In this document: piece after piece, positions 1-12,906 of the stretch
Numbering within the stretch: position 1 is the stretch's first letter
Layout: each line of letters begins with the position of its first letter
NCBI GenBank assembly: GCA_029891345.1
Contig: CM056993.1
Span: 228,668,765 to 228,732,764, forward strand
DNA length: 64,000 nt
Reading direction: 5' to 3'
Source of the DNA: Dryococelus australis
Lineage: Eukaryota > Arthropoda > Insecta > Phasmatodea > Phasmatidae
The notes under the pieces: model-generated
Databases searched by the model: none
The model's input: only the letters and a program-made list of their open reading frames with translations
Told to the model about the DNA's origin: nothing
Program-made: the position numbers and the translations under genes

Positions 1-1275
1 ATAATTTAGCCTTCCAAATTAGGAGTACAGTTTTCTTTCACAGCCTTCTTTCCAACCCACTTTAAACGTTTATGTCACACCTTTAAAACAATTAACAATC
101 ATTGGCAAAATCAAAATCACACCTGTGTCCTAACTTATATTAATTGGCAACGTGTACCAAGCACTTACAATTAACTCCAATGTGCACCAAACTCTTAGAA
201 TGAATTCAGCCATAACATGGCAAAAAGTATTTTGAAAGACATTTTTAATGAGTTTTACAATGTCTTAACACAATACTAATACCACTATTCCCCAGGTAAA
301 ACCCCTTTTAAACGCAACTTAGAATGTCACACTGTTAAACCTAATTATTTTTCAGTAAATCACACTAATATTCCAGTAATATCCTCTTCCTGACTGAATT
401 TCACCTCTTTTTTTTATTATTATTAATTACTACAACTCTCTAAACACCACAAAACGCCAAGGTAATGATCTCTGATCTGGGGAAGCATTACCATTAATTT
501 TTATTTACCCACGAAAACAATAACTAAATTGGCCCCCATAATTGAGCCTTGGCCACACATCATCATCCCACCCCAACACTCACACCAATAGGCAGTCCTT
601 CAAGCACCACCACTCAGGCCCAGGAGCCAGAGGTACTCTCCCAAACACTCACCATTTCAGCGATGGCCAGTCCTGGACCTCCAGTCTCTCAACACCACAC
701 AATCGACGGAGAGTGTGTATATTCTCCACGTCTGAGCACTTGGATGCCAACTTTTACCCTCCGCCGACACCATTCACTCACACGCCCTAATGGTGAAGGA
801 GGAAGCCAGGAATATTCTCCCTGATTATTCTCACGAACGAGTTCACCCACACAAGCATACAACAGACATATTCAAAACTCATCCACTTTAACTGCGTTAT
901 CATACGACCAGGTACCACACACCAGTTCCGAAAATTTTAAATTAAATCTAAAATACTCTAAGGCAAAGAACCAGTCGAGCTTGGGGAACTTTCTCATCTT
1001 CATAAGTTCGCCGTGCGAAGTAAGAGGACGACATGCCAATTTTTTTCAAAATTGCAGTTATAATTTTTTGTTCAGTAACCCCGCAATATATCAAATGGAA
1101 TTAAGGAAAATGTGCCTACTTTACACTAAAAATAGCCTTTGCTCCAGTTAGTAATGAAGATAACCTAAAGAGAAAACTAGAATGATTGTTTTCATCGTAA
1201 GTTAGACATTCACATAGTGGAGGTGTTGAGGCCTGTTAGTGCCCCTATCTTTGAGGCTAACCTGGAATCCTGCAC
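1..1275. other. Intergenic AT-rich sequence, no gene seen
   Basis: No recognisable gene. Short open frames around 542-824 are rich in Pro, Thr, His and Ser because the plus strand there is C-rich; they overlap in two frames and have no domain, so I treat them as chance. Confidence 0.6.
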
Positions 1276-1581
1276 GAACAGAACAATGCGTGGCCACATG
1301 TGGGACACATCGTCCGACAGTTATTGGTTGATCACCATGTCACACTGCTTCCTTGGCCTGCGTATTCACCGGATCTCTCACCCATCGTAAACTTGTGGTC
1401 CAAGGTCAGAACGACGACTGGCCTGAAATAGTCCACTCGCGTCACAACGAATGAACATTTGGCATTCATCAAAGCAACATGGCTGAAGATACCCCAGACA
1501 GTCTACCCAAGTTTCTCCCTCTGAACACTGCGTCGTGTAGCAGAGGTTATTTCCGTCCAAGGTGAAGCAACACAATACTGA
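1276..1581 (+). pseudogene. Tc1-like transposase C-terminal relic
   Basis: The reading frame starting at 1276 gives a recognisable end of a Tc1/mariner (IS630 superfamily) DDE transposase, which cuts and joins transposon ends in the nucleus. Visible landmarks are NNAWPHVGHIVRQLL (equivalent of the DNARPH catalytic-Asp block), then LLPWPAYSPDLSPIVNLW, the classic block before the last catalytic acidic residue. Here the usual Glu of SPIEHLW is Val, so the active site is lost. Two in-frame stops follow (about 1417 and 1531), with typical C-terminal text (WLKIPQTVY; LRRVAEVISVQGEATQY) continuing to a stop at 1579-1581. The N-terminal two thirds were not found upstream. It is a dead fragment. Confidence 0.85.
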
Positions 1582-4500
1582 TTTCCCTATGTTCAGTACG
1601 TAATACTAAGTTGCAAGAGTAATCATATCGACTGTGTATGATGAGTATTCTGTTCAATAAATCTGGCTGTGATAGCTCATGTTCTTCTTGGTGACGGAAT
1701 TGAATGACAATTAGTGTATTTTATAAGCTTTGTTGAAGATGCGATAAGCCAATCTATTAACTTAGACGCAATGCTTCCCGCTATGGACGATTACTCTTAT
1801 AAGAATAGCAGCACGAGAGTTGAACACACAATAATATTTTTATTTCGTTGTACTTAGACTTAGACACACTTCCGTAGTCACTGGGCCAACGTTTATAGAG
1901 TAAAAGGCAATACTAGCATAAATTTCTCGCCGCACAAAAATAAAATATAAAAATCGCTTCACTTATTTCTTTACGATGACTGCAGCGCTGATAATTTCCA
2001 GTTAAGTTGTCTGTTCCAGCTAATTTGTCTGTGTTAAGAAAGGGAATTAATTTTTTACTTGTTTTCAGAGCTGATTGACTGATAGGTGGTAGCAAGATTT
2101 AATACAGAAATTTCCTATTATGCTACAAAAGTTTTTTTTTTATTTCTACCATATCCACTTGACGAGGGGCGAGTCGTACCCAGAAACACGTTCAGCTGCC
2201 CAACGGGATTTTAATACTTTGAAGAGTGCAGTCTAATGAACCGAAGACAACCAGGAACCGCTGTTAATCACAGGGAATACTCGCTGTGCACACTTAATAC
2301 ACTGTGTTTTTTTCATGCACCTGCATATGTTTTACATGGATGTGCATGATTTAGAAAGTGTGTGCAATACTTTGCATGTGTCTGCACAGCCTTATAACAC
2401 TAATGCTATACTCTTTGTCGAACCACTACCACACTCCGTTTGCCATCCTTGACATTACATATCGTTGCCACTACAATATCAATATTTACACACCCAGCCA
2501 TGGTGTGCGTTCATATTAAGTTGCAGTTCTACATTCATGTTTGTCAGTAATATAAATATATATAATATATCATTATATATATATAATATATCATTATATA
2601 TATATAATTCTCACATTACGTAGCCGACTCCGGCTGTAAACGTTTTTCGTAAATTTAAAAAAAATTATTGCTTGCTTCCATTCATATTTCCAATGATTCT
2701 TTAACAAAATTTGTTCCAGTGTGACCGTCTACCATATGCCGGAGTTTTTTTAGAAAAAATTGTCGCCACCATTATTGTATTAAACAAGCCTTGCCACTTA
2801 AAGAAACAGTCATATATTTTCCAAGATTAATTGTAAACATACTTACATTGTCTCACTGAACATTACATTAGTTTTAATTAGTCTGTATTTTATGAACGCT
2901 TCCATGTCTCAATTTAAGAAAAAAACTGTTATTCTACTTTCAATTAAACATTGTGTAGCTCTCCCTTGCTAGTGTTAGGGTTACTTTATATACAAATATG
3001 TATTCGAGAGGGACTGGGCTCCGTTTATCTGAAAGCCCATTCAGCATTATTTTTACTGAACTTAGATATTCCATCAAAATTACGCAGCAAGTAAGTTACT
3101 TGAAATAATTTGCTAAGACGCGTTGCTACAGGTCCCGTTCTAGTAATCTCAGAACATACCGTTTACGTAATAAGATTTCGAAAACTCATTCTTCATTAAT
3201 TCAGCAAGTTCAAAACGGAGATGATTCTTGTGCTGTCCTGGCAATTTTCTTCCTCGCTTATATGATTGGGCAACACCGGGTTGTTTTACGAGTCTGCCAG
3301 TTACTGGCCCTGTTTCCAAACCCGGCAATTTGCAGTACTTACAGGCAGATATTCTCATGAGCGTACTGCAGGAAGTACTGGCATGTTGATATATCTTCCC
3401 ATTGTATGAATCCGTTTTCCTCCTGTGCTGTACAGCGCACTGCATACTCACTCCTCGTTTCTCTTATCTCGCGCCTTCTACAAGCGTTCTTGAGGAAGGC
3501 GGTGTCTCAAGAGTCAGCAAGTTCTCCACAAGAATACTCGAGCGTACTTGCACGCTCTTGGCAGAAGTACTGCAGCTCTACTCCCTCGTGCCACTTGCTA
3601 GCTCCATATCTCACAGAACGCGGTGTGCACAAGTAAGCACGAGCGCTGCGGGAACTAACGTCAACCAGAAACACGTACCTATATATGCTAAATTTCTATA
3701 CGACATTTAAAGTAGAGTCTATTTATTTAAGACCTTTGGAAAGTCTCACTCTGCGTGAACATCCAAACCATTAAATTAAGAATTACATTTGAATAAGTAA
3801 AAAAAATCTTTTTTTTAATTTGATGTAAATTTTAACTAACAAAACCATTACATGCCGTAATAGTTAACAACATGTATAATTTTGCAAAGAAAACTTTTTA
3901 CCTTTTTTACGAATATAAATATATAGAATCCAGAAAAACCGCACAAAAACCAAAGCTACGACCTTTCGAAATTGTTCGGATAGCGTGAATCCAAGATTCT
4001 GTAGCTATCTTGAGGTATCTCACTATAAGTTATATATAGTCTAAACTATGGGTTTTATAAAAACTTATGTGTCAAAGATGAAATTATATGTTAAAAGCAT
4101 TAATTAAAAATTTTATATTGTTAATTTTTTTATGTTTATCATTAGTGTACAACAATTTTTTCCTAAACACAGCACAATATTAGCCAAACAATTTACATTC
4201 AAAATGGGATTTTTATTCTATATTGTGTAATAGTAAATAAATGTAGATTTAATTATACGGGACATTGAATTATTTCTGGTATACATTTAAATGCAACATA
4301 CACATATGAATTCACAATATTAATTTAACGTGTTAAACAAGATTTCATGCTAACTATTTAACTCTAAATATAAATATTTTCAACTATTGTGATAATTTTA
4401 GAGCAATTAAATATTTACTATCATTTGTAATATGTATCATTTAAGAATCTTCGTCCTCGCACATGCAATATTCGTTCTTGAATTGCTATTATTTCATATA

Positions 4501-5418
4501 AATAAAATTTAAAATATATTAATTATATATATTTCCTATAGAACGTTTAAAATTTTAATATCTTTATCATGGGAATGTTTGTGATTACTGTATACCATAT
4601 AATTTATTTATGAACATTTATAATATTTGTTTCTATATTTGTTTACATATTATTTAATAGGAAATATGTCATGAATACCTATATTATACCATTCAATAAT
4701 CTACAATTATTTCAATAAATATAATTGCTATCGCTTTGGATAATAGGTTAGGTTTACATATAATTTCATTTTTCACATAGTCTTCAAAGATTAAAATAAA
4801 ATACTTTTGAAACTTTTAGATTTGCAGATATGAATTATTGATACACGTAAATATCAACGCTTTAATAATTTTTTGTTTGTTCTTCATTTAAAAAATGTTT
4901 CCGTAGCATATATTCTTCAACATTGCTGGTAAAATTAATGATACGTTTGATTTTCACAGATCAGTTTCTAGTTTACATAAACTTTAGATACTTTTATTTT
5001 ATTTTCTGGTAAGTCTCACATAACATTGAAATTCTTTTACATTTGCCTGTGATAAGTCTTGTTATTTACGTATCATTTGCCAGCCTTTATAATTATTAAA
5101 ATGTTACATATGCCTAAAATATCACAATGATCTTTATTTCGTATAAATCATAGTCAATTTGAGACGATTGTTTAAAAAGCAAGTTGGTTTATGAACAAAT
5201 CTTTATACATTTTATTTAACAGGTACAAATTATGTGAGACTATAAATTCTTAGTTTCCATATTCATAAGTTAAATAAATAATACAAATCTTTATAATTTT
5301 TAAAATGTATAATTTAAATAAATTACAAAATTTTAATATAATTATATTCTAAATTATCAGTTATATATATTCGTATTTTTTAAATCATGAAATTATACAA
5401 TTTTACATGCCTAAGTGG
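1582..5418. other. Intergenic, very AT-rich in its second half
   Basis: No gene recognised. About 3720-5400 is strikingly AT-rich. The overlapping frames at 3149-3710 on both strands show no domain. A two-copy TA-rich repeat lies at 2561-2608. Confidence 0.55.
2561..2608. repeat. Short TA-rich tandem repeat
   Basis: About two copies of a 24-base unit built on TATAATATATCATTATATA. The unit is itself nearly self-complementary, so it can form a small hairpin. Confidence 0.8.
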
Positions 5419-5812
5419 AAACATTATGCAACCGTATCCTCAAGTAACTGCTTATTCTAGTATAGTGAAACATTAAGCAACCGTATCCTCAAGTTTCTGC
5501 TTATTCTTGTATAGTGAAACATTAAGCAACCGTATCCTCAAGTTACTGCTTATTCTAGTATAGTGAAACATTAAGCAACCGTATCCTCAAGTTTCTGCTT
5601 ATTCTAGTGTAGTGAAACATTAAGCAACCGTATCCTCAATTTTCTGCTTATTCTAGTGTAGTGAAACATTAAGCAACCGTATCCTCAAGTTACTGCTTAT
5701 TCTAGTATAGTGAAACATTAAGCAACCGTATCCTCAAGTTACTGCTTATTCTAGTATAGTGAAACATTAAGCAACCGTATCCTCAAGTTTCTGCTTATTC
5801 TAGTATAGTGAA
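5419..5812. repeat. 49-bp minisatellite, 8 copies
   Basis: Eight head-to-tail copies of a 49-base unit containing AACATTAAGCAACCGTATCC followed by a CTCAAG(T)TACTGCTTATTC-type half. Copies are almost identical: the recurrent difference is TTACTG versus TTTCTG, and the first copy has ATTATG for ATTAAG. The array ends at AGTGAAATGAACATTGG. Low divergence implies recent expansion or homogenisation. The period is not a multiple of three, and no coding role is suggested. Confidence 0.95.
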
Positions 5813-6334
5813 ATGAACATTGGTCTGCACCGTCGGGAAGCGGTGCGGAAAACCGCGAGCACTGTTCTTGAAGTTTGTAATGTATTAAATGAAGGAAATG
5901 AACAGAGTCAGATACAAATAAGTTAGCTACAAATGGAAAGAAAATTGTAATATTTCCTTACAAAACACCGATAAAATAGGAGGTAGACAAAATAATAAAT
6001 TTGTACGTCTATTCTGTGATCGTAAAATGTGTTATGAATACTTATTGCAAGGAAGAACGATGCTCCTTTGCATTTTTATGATTAAAATTGTATTAAATAC
6101 GGTTGCGAGACTGTCTGTCATGGCAACTTTACTTTACGTGGAAGAAAGAAATTATTATAGGGCCTATGGTACCATGAACAACTTTATATAATTTAAATAT
6201 TTGGATGATATGCATTCTTTAATTGTGAGATGATAGCTAAAAGGACTTCTAAATAGGCTTATACACACACATATTCACCACACTCACAAGATAAATTAAG
6301 GAATTATTTTTCTTTTATTTTAATGTCTATTATA
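5813..6334. other. Intergenic, nothing recognised
   Basis: No domain-bearing frame, RNA gene or repeat was recognised between the minisatellite and the mariner-like element. Confidence 0.5.
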
Positions 6335-7038
6335 CAGGTTGTTTAAACATTGCATGTCAATATTTTGGAGACACATTCCTCACATCTGGAGGATGAAAAA
6401 ATTTAATATGAACATAATTCCGCAAACGCGTATTTTCTTTACTACCGCACGTAATAAATAACGTACACTGTATGGCCCGCGGGTTGGACCATGTTACTGT
6501 GGAATACCACTGCAGCATTCGCTTGCATGATACGCGACACCTCACGCCACGACACTACACCTATATAACAGTAGGAACTGCACAGGAATTAGTTACACAT
6601 GTGTGAAAGCTTATCGTCGGCACTAAAGGAAATGTTCAGAATGCCCTCCATAAGCACAAACACGCCGTTACATGGACACCCGTATGCGTTGATGAATTAC
6701 GGATTGTTTCGCAAACCGCCATAATACAGTTACAGAGGGTGCCCACATCGTCCGCTGGGGTTGCATACACAAGTGCCTTTAAATTTCCCCATAAATATAA
6801 GTGTAGCGGATTCAAATTAGGGCTCCTCGAGGGCTGGCATGGGGCTGCCAATTACAGCTGCGATGGCATTCCACAGTAACATGATCCAGCCCGCGGGTTA
6901 TACACTGTAAATTATGTGTTACGGACTGCAGTAAAGAAACGAAGCGTTTGCGGACCTATGTTCTAATAACATTTCTTCATCCTCCAAATGTAATAAATGT
7001 TTCCCCAAAGTATTGATATTCAATCTTGCAACATCCTG
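6335..7038 (-). mobile_element. Internally deleted mariner-like element, long TIRs
   Basis: A 704-bp element flanked by TA (6333-6334 and 7039-7040), with outer ends CAGGTTGTT and its inverted partner ending AACATCCTG. The inverted similarity runs inward through a shared block (CATCCTCCA / CCGCGGG / GTTACTGTGGAAT), giving subterminal inverted repeats of roughly 170 bp. Minus-strand frame 6636-6851 keeps transposase C-terminal text (PSRSPNLNPLHLYLWGNLK, then ALVYATPADDV), the mariner-like DDE block with the catalytic region degraded. It is the same family as the copy at 12907-13531. It is non-autonomous and presumably immobile unless served in trans. Confidence 0.85.
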
Positions 7039-7127
7039 TAGTTTGTTCTGTATTGTAAATGTTTATCCTTAGAGTAAAAGTAAAGGTTTGTTTAACGGTT
7101 TTATGTTTTTGGTTTCTTGACAATTGT

Positions 7128-7130
<3 letters not shown>

Positions 7131-7203
<73 letters not shown>

Positions 7204-7224
7204 GTGTGTGTGTGTGTATGTGTA
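7131..7224. repeat. (TA)n(TG)n microsatellite
   Basis: About 35 TA dinucleotides followed by TG dinucleotides. A small open frame runs through it as a Tyr-Ile repeat, which is a by-product of the repeat. Confidence 0.97.
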
Positions 7225-9690
7225 TTAAAGGTGGAATAATTTTTTGATTTCCAATTTTTTAACGTAGGGATATTTTTCACATATTTTAACTGTGTATGTC
7301 CGTTGGTTTAATTTGTTTGTGTGTTCCAAAAATAGTAACACCGTGATTTGGACAAGCCATGACGCAGAAATAAAGCAAAGCACTTTGTTTTAAATTTACT
7401 ACACATGACATAGCGTGTAATATCTGAAATTTGATCAGTGCTTGGCAGAAATGAAACTTAATGATATATTTTACACATGTAAGTTAAAATGCTTGTCTTC
7501 TCAGTCCACACTTTCACACTCAGTTGGCGTTGGCAACAAGCCATACCCTCCTGATGCAGGTTCTACTATCGCACGCCACCACAGCCTCACACAGAAGCTC
7601 TCGTTTGAACTTCGCAAAGAAAACACATTTTTACCAAATTTCAGGGTTGCAGCACTTAATGTCACATAACAGCCACGCATCTGCAGCTTATATTCGGGGT
7701 AATTACAGTTTATAAGTTGATGCATCATGCCTCATTACCTTCCATCTCCAAAGTAAGTCCCATACGAACCAGTATCAGGTGTACAAAATTAGCTTTGTCA
7801 TCAGGGGCCAGAATTTTTAATGACATACATACTGGATATTATTATGAAACCAGTAGAATTATCACCGTGCCGAAGTCCTAGAAACGGTATTCTATTGCCA
7901 AAGTCTATAGGGCAGAAAATAATGAAGGAAAATAAAGTTCCACATCGTTGAGTTTATAGGACCAGTTCTTTCAGTTGCATGAGTATTTAAATTAAACCCG
8001 GAAGGTATACATTCCCCACAGAAGTTTCTTTTGCATTGTAGAGATTCAATCTTATTATTCGTTTCACCCTGTAAAAAATAAATACGTATCGCTCCAGCCG
8101 TTGCCAACGGAGTTAAATGTTGAAATCATTCAGCGAAAAATGTTAGAAACGTCTCACTGTGCTAAATGTTTCGTTCTTGGAAGCACTTTTACGGAGCTCT
8201 TTCAGCCGTTTCGGGATCCCTGCATAGTAATGAGGATGTAAAACAGGAATTATTAAGTGGAAGGCGTCGCGTCAAGTAGGAGGCACCAGCAGTATCTGGA
8301 GAGGCGCGACTTGCGCTGCGTAAGTGCTCGGCACACGGCCAGAATGCAGGGTGTAGCGGAAGTACACCCATCTGTCTTCTACAATGTCGTCTGCATATCA
8401 CTTCCTGTGTCATTCTCATTGTCTCAAATATGCTGGCAGAATGGAGAAAACCCATTTTTGAAAAATAAACAAAAATAGTTTTAGGAATTTCAAATGTATA
8501 CATATTTTTGTACAAATCTAAAAATTGACACTTTAGGCACAACTCAAATTAATTGCGCATGTTATGAAAATGCCTTTGTGTATATATATATATTTGAAAT
8601 TTGTAGCGTAATTTGATCGTATTTCAATTTTGACTCAGATGAAATTTAAAGTTAAAATAACGGGAAGTTACGCCAAAGTGTGAGATAAAGAAAGATCAGC
8701 ATGCGCCTTCTAAGACTTCAAGAAACATTTTAGCTGAAACCAAACTTTGTGTTGAAATAACTTCTTGACATTTTTAAGAATCAAAATTTTAATTAAATTA
8801 CCTATTTCCAAGTTAAAAAAACACAATCCATGTTATTTTTCAAACGATTTGGTATTCTACTTAAATCGTCAAAGATGTTGTGTTCCTTAACCGTACAATA
8901 TACTCAAAATGTAGAACAAAATGTTTGTTGTTGCACCGCATTTAAGACTATGGAGAGGTCTCGCAGAATAGAATTTGTTCTGTTGTGAAATTGTTATTAT
9001 TTCGGCAATTAAATGCAGGAAACGTTGAAAACTTGATGAAAGTTCCTACAGATTTCAAATCTACTGTGCCTGAATTCAATATGACATAGTTACGTAAATG
9101 CAAATATTTAGCGAAGCCAACTACCTCAGCTGGTACATGGTCCTGCATGATGAGCGCCGAGTTTACACCTGGATCCACACATGCGCACTAAGTAATATTT
9201 CATGTGGTATGCTTATATGCGGCTGGAGGGAATGACGTCTCAGCTAGTGGTCGCACACATGGAACAAGATGAATAAGGAGGCCACTGGAGATGATGGAGA
9301 AGGAAGGGAGAGTAATTTGTAAGAGGCCCTTAGTGGTGATGTGTCTGTAACTGTATTGCATTAATAAAACACCAAACATATATTTCTAAACATTTTTATG
9401 TTAAATATTTTAAAATAATGTTATTCGTTCCTTTAAAAATTATTATTTTTATTTCAATACTAAGTTCCCGTATGAGGATAAGAAATTAAAAACCAGTTAT
9501 TGTTTCAAAATGTTAGAAAAATTTTTCTTGATCATTCGAATAAAGATTTTCGAGTTCAGCTTTATCAGTGTCAAGATCCACCAAAGTTCAAGGTCACACA
9601 TAAATAGGCTGAAGTATAAAAGGAAAAACGAATCATAGAAAATATTTTCTATATCAAATCCATGTTCACAATCCCGAATACTATGTCATA
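7225..9690. other. Intergenic, nothing recognised
   Basis: Overlapping frames at 7442-7728 and 8189-8542 on both strands have no recognisable domain or splice context. Confidence 0.5.
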
Positions 9691-11160
9691 AATCATCTCA
9701 TGCTAGAAGTATATATTGCGAGCATCAGATATGTCAAATCATAACATCTTTTGTGAGCCATTTTGTAAGATAATACCACATGAAAAATAAATATTTTGTG
9801 CCATATTTCGGGAAACAATAAAATGATATCTGCCAAATTTGGTAGTCAAATAAACTACATTAGATCATGTAAACTGAGATATTTTAGTAAGTCAGACACT
9901 TATTTTTAAAATGGTGGTAATATAAAAATGTTAATATTACTTTTATATATAATAATGTGACAAATTTTAACATAACTTTGTATAGTGGCCGTATCTATTA
10001 CAGCCATACAATCCGTCTGCCCTTAGCCTCTTTTGTCTAGCTATTTGTAAGATAGCGCAACACAAACGAGCCGAGTATTGTCATATCTCGGGAAACAATC
10101 AACCGATTCCTACTAAATTGGGCAAAACAAATAATGTTTCAGTATCCCCTATAAACTGGCATGTTCTAAGTGATTCTGGCACTTGTTTTAAGATAGCGGG
10201 AGTGTAAATATTTTTTTTTGCATGTTATCTCTACAGAAAACGAAACCAATTTCTACTTAACTTTGTGTGATGGCGAGATATGTTACAACAATGAAATTTA
10301 TCTACACAGGACTTCTTTTGTCTGCAATTTTATCATATAATGCCACATAACTATATTAAATCTACGAAACAATGTAAATCATTTCAAATTATCTTTGTAT
10401 GCTGGCAGTACCTACGCAAACATCAAATTAGCTAAGCGTAATACATTTACTCGTTCGTCGGCCATTTTGGCAGATAGCATCACATGACTACTAAGGTTTT
10501 CTGTCCTAATTAGGGGTAAAAAAACTAACTGATACCCCCCGAATCCAGGCGATAATTTATTATTTTGAATTCAATATAAATTTACAAGCCTTAAGGAGGT
10601 AATCGCGTGTTTTTAAAGCAACAGTCTTGTGAATATTTTCGTTTAGAATGCCATATGTCCCAAACAATTTCAACCGAACTTCATTTGTAACAGTATCTAT
10701 GATTGCCACCGAATGTGCCAATACCAAACAGTTTTCTCCTATATTAATAAACATAGCACTACATGAGAAAATTCATCTTTATCCCATAGCTAGGGTACAA
10801 ATCAACAAATTCCCACTAAATGTTTGACATAAGTAGTATTGCAGTAGGACATGTAAACTTACATAGTTTAAGTGGGCCATAATTTTCTCGAAATGGCTTC
10901 AGTATAAATTATTTCAGTTTACCACATCTGTACAATAAATTGATAAAATTCAAAACAATCTTTGCATGCTGGCTTACTTAATAGAAGAATCAGATATGCC
11001 TATACAGAACGATAGCGCCAAAATGATAAAACAAAGCATTTATGTAATATCTCGGAACCAGTCAACAGTCAACCCATTTCCTCCCTCTTCACACATGTGG
11101 GCTGTGTTGACTTGCATTATTTATGTTACTCATGCACATGTTTTCAATATGATATCCCTG
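9690..11160. repeat. Degenerate tandem array of several-hundred-base units
   Basis: Similar phrases recur in the same order: CCATTTTG(T/G)(A/C)AGATA, then ATATCTCGGGAAACAAT or a variant, then a TACTAAAT/TGCCAAAT phrase. They are seen near 9757-9840, 10035-10130, 10461-10540 and 11010-11080, with fragments near 10870. Spacing varies from about 140 to 430 bases. Copies are very diverged. No coding capacity is visible; it reads as an old satellite-like array or the decayed interior of a repeat-rich element. Confidence 0.55.
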
Positions 11161-11199
11161 TAAATATTTGTGGTTGGTAAACCCACACTACCAAAGCTT

Positions 11200-11385
11200 T
11201 AGACTGAATATTACTGAAGCTGATGCTATGAGTCCTACATCTCAGTTTACGGTACGAGGGTTTTGGGTTCGAGTCCTGGATAAGGCACGTGGGTATTTGT
11301 ATTTGTTTCTCTGGTATTGTATTTCTCTCTGGTCCCATCTCTCATGATATCGCTGTCAGTGAAACAACCATTTACCATTTAAAAA
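11200..11385 (+). mobile_element. tRNA-derived SINE-like element
   Basis: A strong pol III B box (GGTTCGAGTCC) occurs at about 11268-11278 within GGTTTTGGGTTCGAGTCCTGG, preceded by a degraded A-box-like region about 11223-11245. A body follows with CTCTGGTCCCATCTCTCATG and ACAACCATTTACCATTT, the usual insect-SINE arrangement of tRNA-like head plus unrelated body. Boundaries are approximate and no target duplication was identified. Confidence 0.6.
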
Positions 11386-12098
11386 CGGCATCAATATTAT
11401 TTTCATTCATGTGGCGGAAATTGGGGTCTTTGGATATATCCGTAACATCTTCTTATGGAATGTAGTACCCACATGAAGAGACCACGATTGGCACACGAAG
11501 CATAGCTGACGGAGAAGAATAACGGAACTAAACGAGGGAGGAAACGACAACAGTCTGAAAAACACCACCATCCACGTTACCAAAATGCGAGAAACCAGAG
11601 GGACTACCGACTCCTCCCCCCTCCCCCGGAGGGGTTGGAGGGGTTGGAGCACACCGGAGGGAGTCCAGCTCGTCAACTAGGAACCTAGGACCTCGCTTGT
11701 AGACAATCTGTACTTCGGAAATAAATTGGCTTCGTTAGTTTTCCAGGTGACAGTCAGTGCGTTAAGAGCTTTTGTTTTACATTTCAATAAATAATTTAAT
11801 TTTTTCTCAATATCCTACACATATTTATTTGCCGCCAAAATTTGGGAACGCTCAGCGTTATGACAACACAATATCATCTTTGTTGGGCCTTCCTTGGGCA
11901 AGAGCTTTTACTGGTGTTGCAGTCAAGCTGTTCATATTTTAACCCGTTTGCTGAATTTGCGAAATTCCAGAACTAAACATTTTAGTTCATTGTAGAAACT
12001 CTGTGCCGCTCATCACCTAAGCCTAAGAGTACACGCCCGTCGGCTCAGCGTTTTAGAATTTTCATCTTTGATTCATCTTTCAAAAGTGAAGTCTTGTG
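11386..12098. other. Intergenic, nothing recognised
   Basis: A minus-strand frame at 11407-11676 has no recognisable domain. Confidence 0.45.
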
Positions 12099-12549
12099 CA
12101 TTTGGTCATACTGTCAACATACCCATTCCTCTTCTCTCTTGTGAATTTGGTCATACTGTCAACATACCCATTCCTCTTCTCTCTTGTGCATTTGGTCATA
12201 CTGTAAAAACATACCCATTCCTCCGCCCTCTTGTGCATATGGTCATACTGTCAACATACCCATTCCTCTTCTCTTTTGTGCATTTGGTCATACTGTCAAC
12301 ATACCAATTCTCCTTCTCTCTTGTGCATTTGGTCATACTGTCAAATATAAATTCCTCTTCTCTCTTGTGCATTTGGTCATACTGTCAACATACCCATTCC
12401 TCTTCTCTCTTGTCCATTTGGTCATACTGTCAACATACCCATTCCTCTTCTCTCTTGTGCATTTGGTCATACTGCCAACATACCCATTCCTCTTCTCTCT
12501 TGTGCATTTGGTCATACTGTCAACATACCCATTCCTCTTCTCTCTTGTG
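12099..12549. repeat. 45-bp minisatellite, 10 copies
   Basis: Ten tandem copies of a 45-base unit with core CATTTGGTCATACTGTCAAC followed by a pyrimidine-rich ATACCCATTCCTCTTCTCTC half. Because 45 is a multiple of three, long open frames persist: plus-strand frames of 160 and 124 codons with 15-residue repeats, and a minus-strand frame with a TKCTREKRNGYV-type repeat. Opening of several frames on both strands argues that none is selected as protein. Copies differ by few substitutions; one has a two-base insertion (GTAAAAACAT) and one a shortened TCAAATATAA form. Confidence 0.93.
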
Positions 12550-12906
12550 AGCGCTTAGCGGTGACTGTGTGTTACATGCGCAGAGATACGATATGTAGTT
12601 CAAATACGGTACAATAGCACGGCAGTCTTGCAGTACATACGGAACAGGGGACAGTTACGCAATAGTAAAGTATGCGCAAATAAGCTGAACAACTGTTACA
12701 TTATTTAAGCACTAAATCCCAGTGGTTTACAATCATCTCATGGATAGAAACTTGTGTTTTGTTATAATTCATGTGATACTGCGGTGATGCAGTGGAACAT
12801 ACAAAAAAAAACTTTAACAAAATGTAAACGGCGTATTGTCAAATGCGGTTTCCGACACATTGTGGGTTTTGTAGTTTTCATTCCTGTATTCATTGTTTTT
12901 TCTATA
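12550..12906. other. Intergenic, nothing recognised
   Basis: Spacer between the minisatellite and a mariner-like copy. Small frames extend into the mariner-like element and are not independent genes. Confidence 0.5.

Noticed and set aside
542..824. Pro/Thr/His-rich small protein genes
   Set aside because: Two overlapping frames over C-rich sequence, with no domain or gene context.
5419..5812. CRISPR-like array
   Set aside because: Repeats are directly adjacent with no spacers, and the window is eukaryotic.
7059..7247. Small membrane protein with Tyr-Ile repeats
   Set aside because: The frame is a TA microsatellite read through.
12068..12550. 160-codon plus-strand frame as a repeat protein gene
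   Set aside because: The frame is open only because the minisatellite period is 45 bases; other frames on both strands are equally open, and no promoter or splice context was seen.
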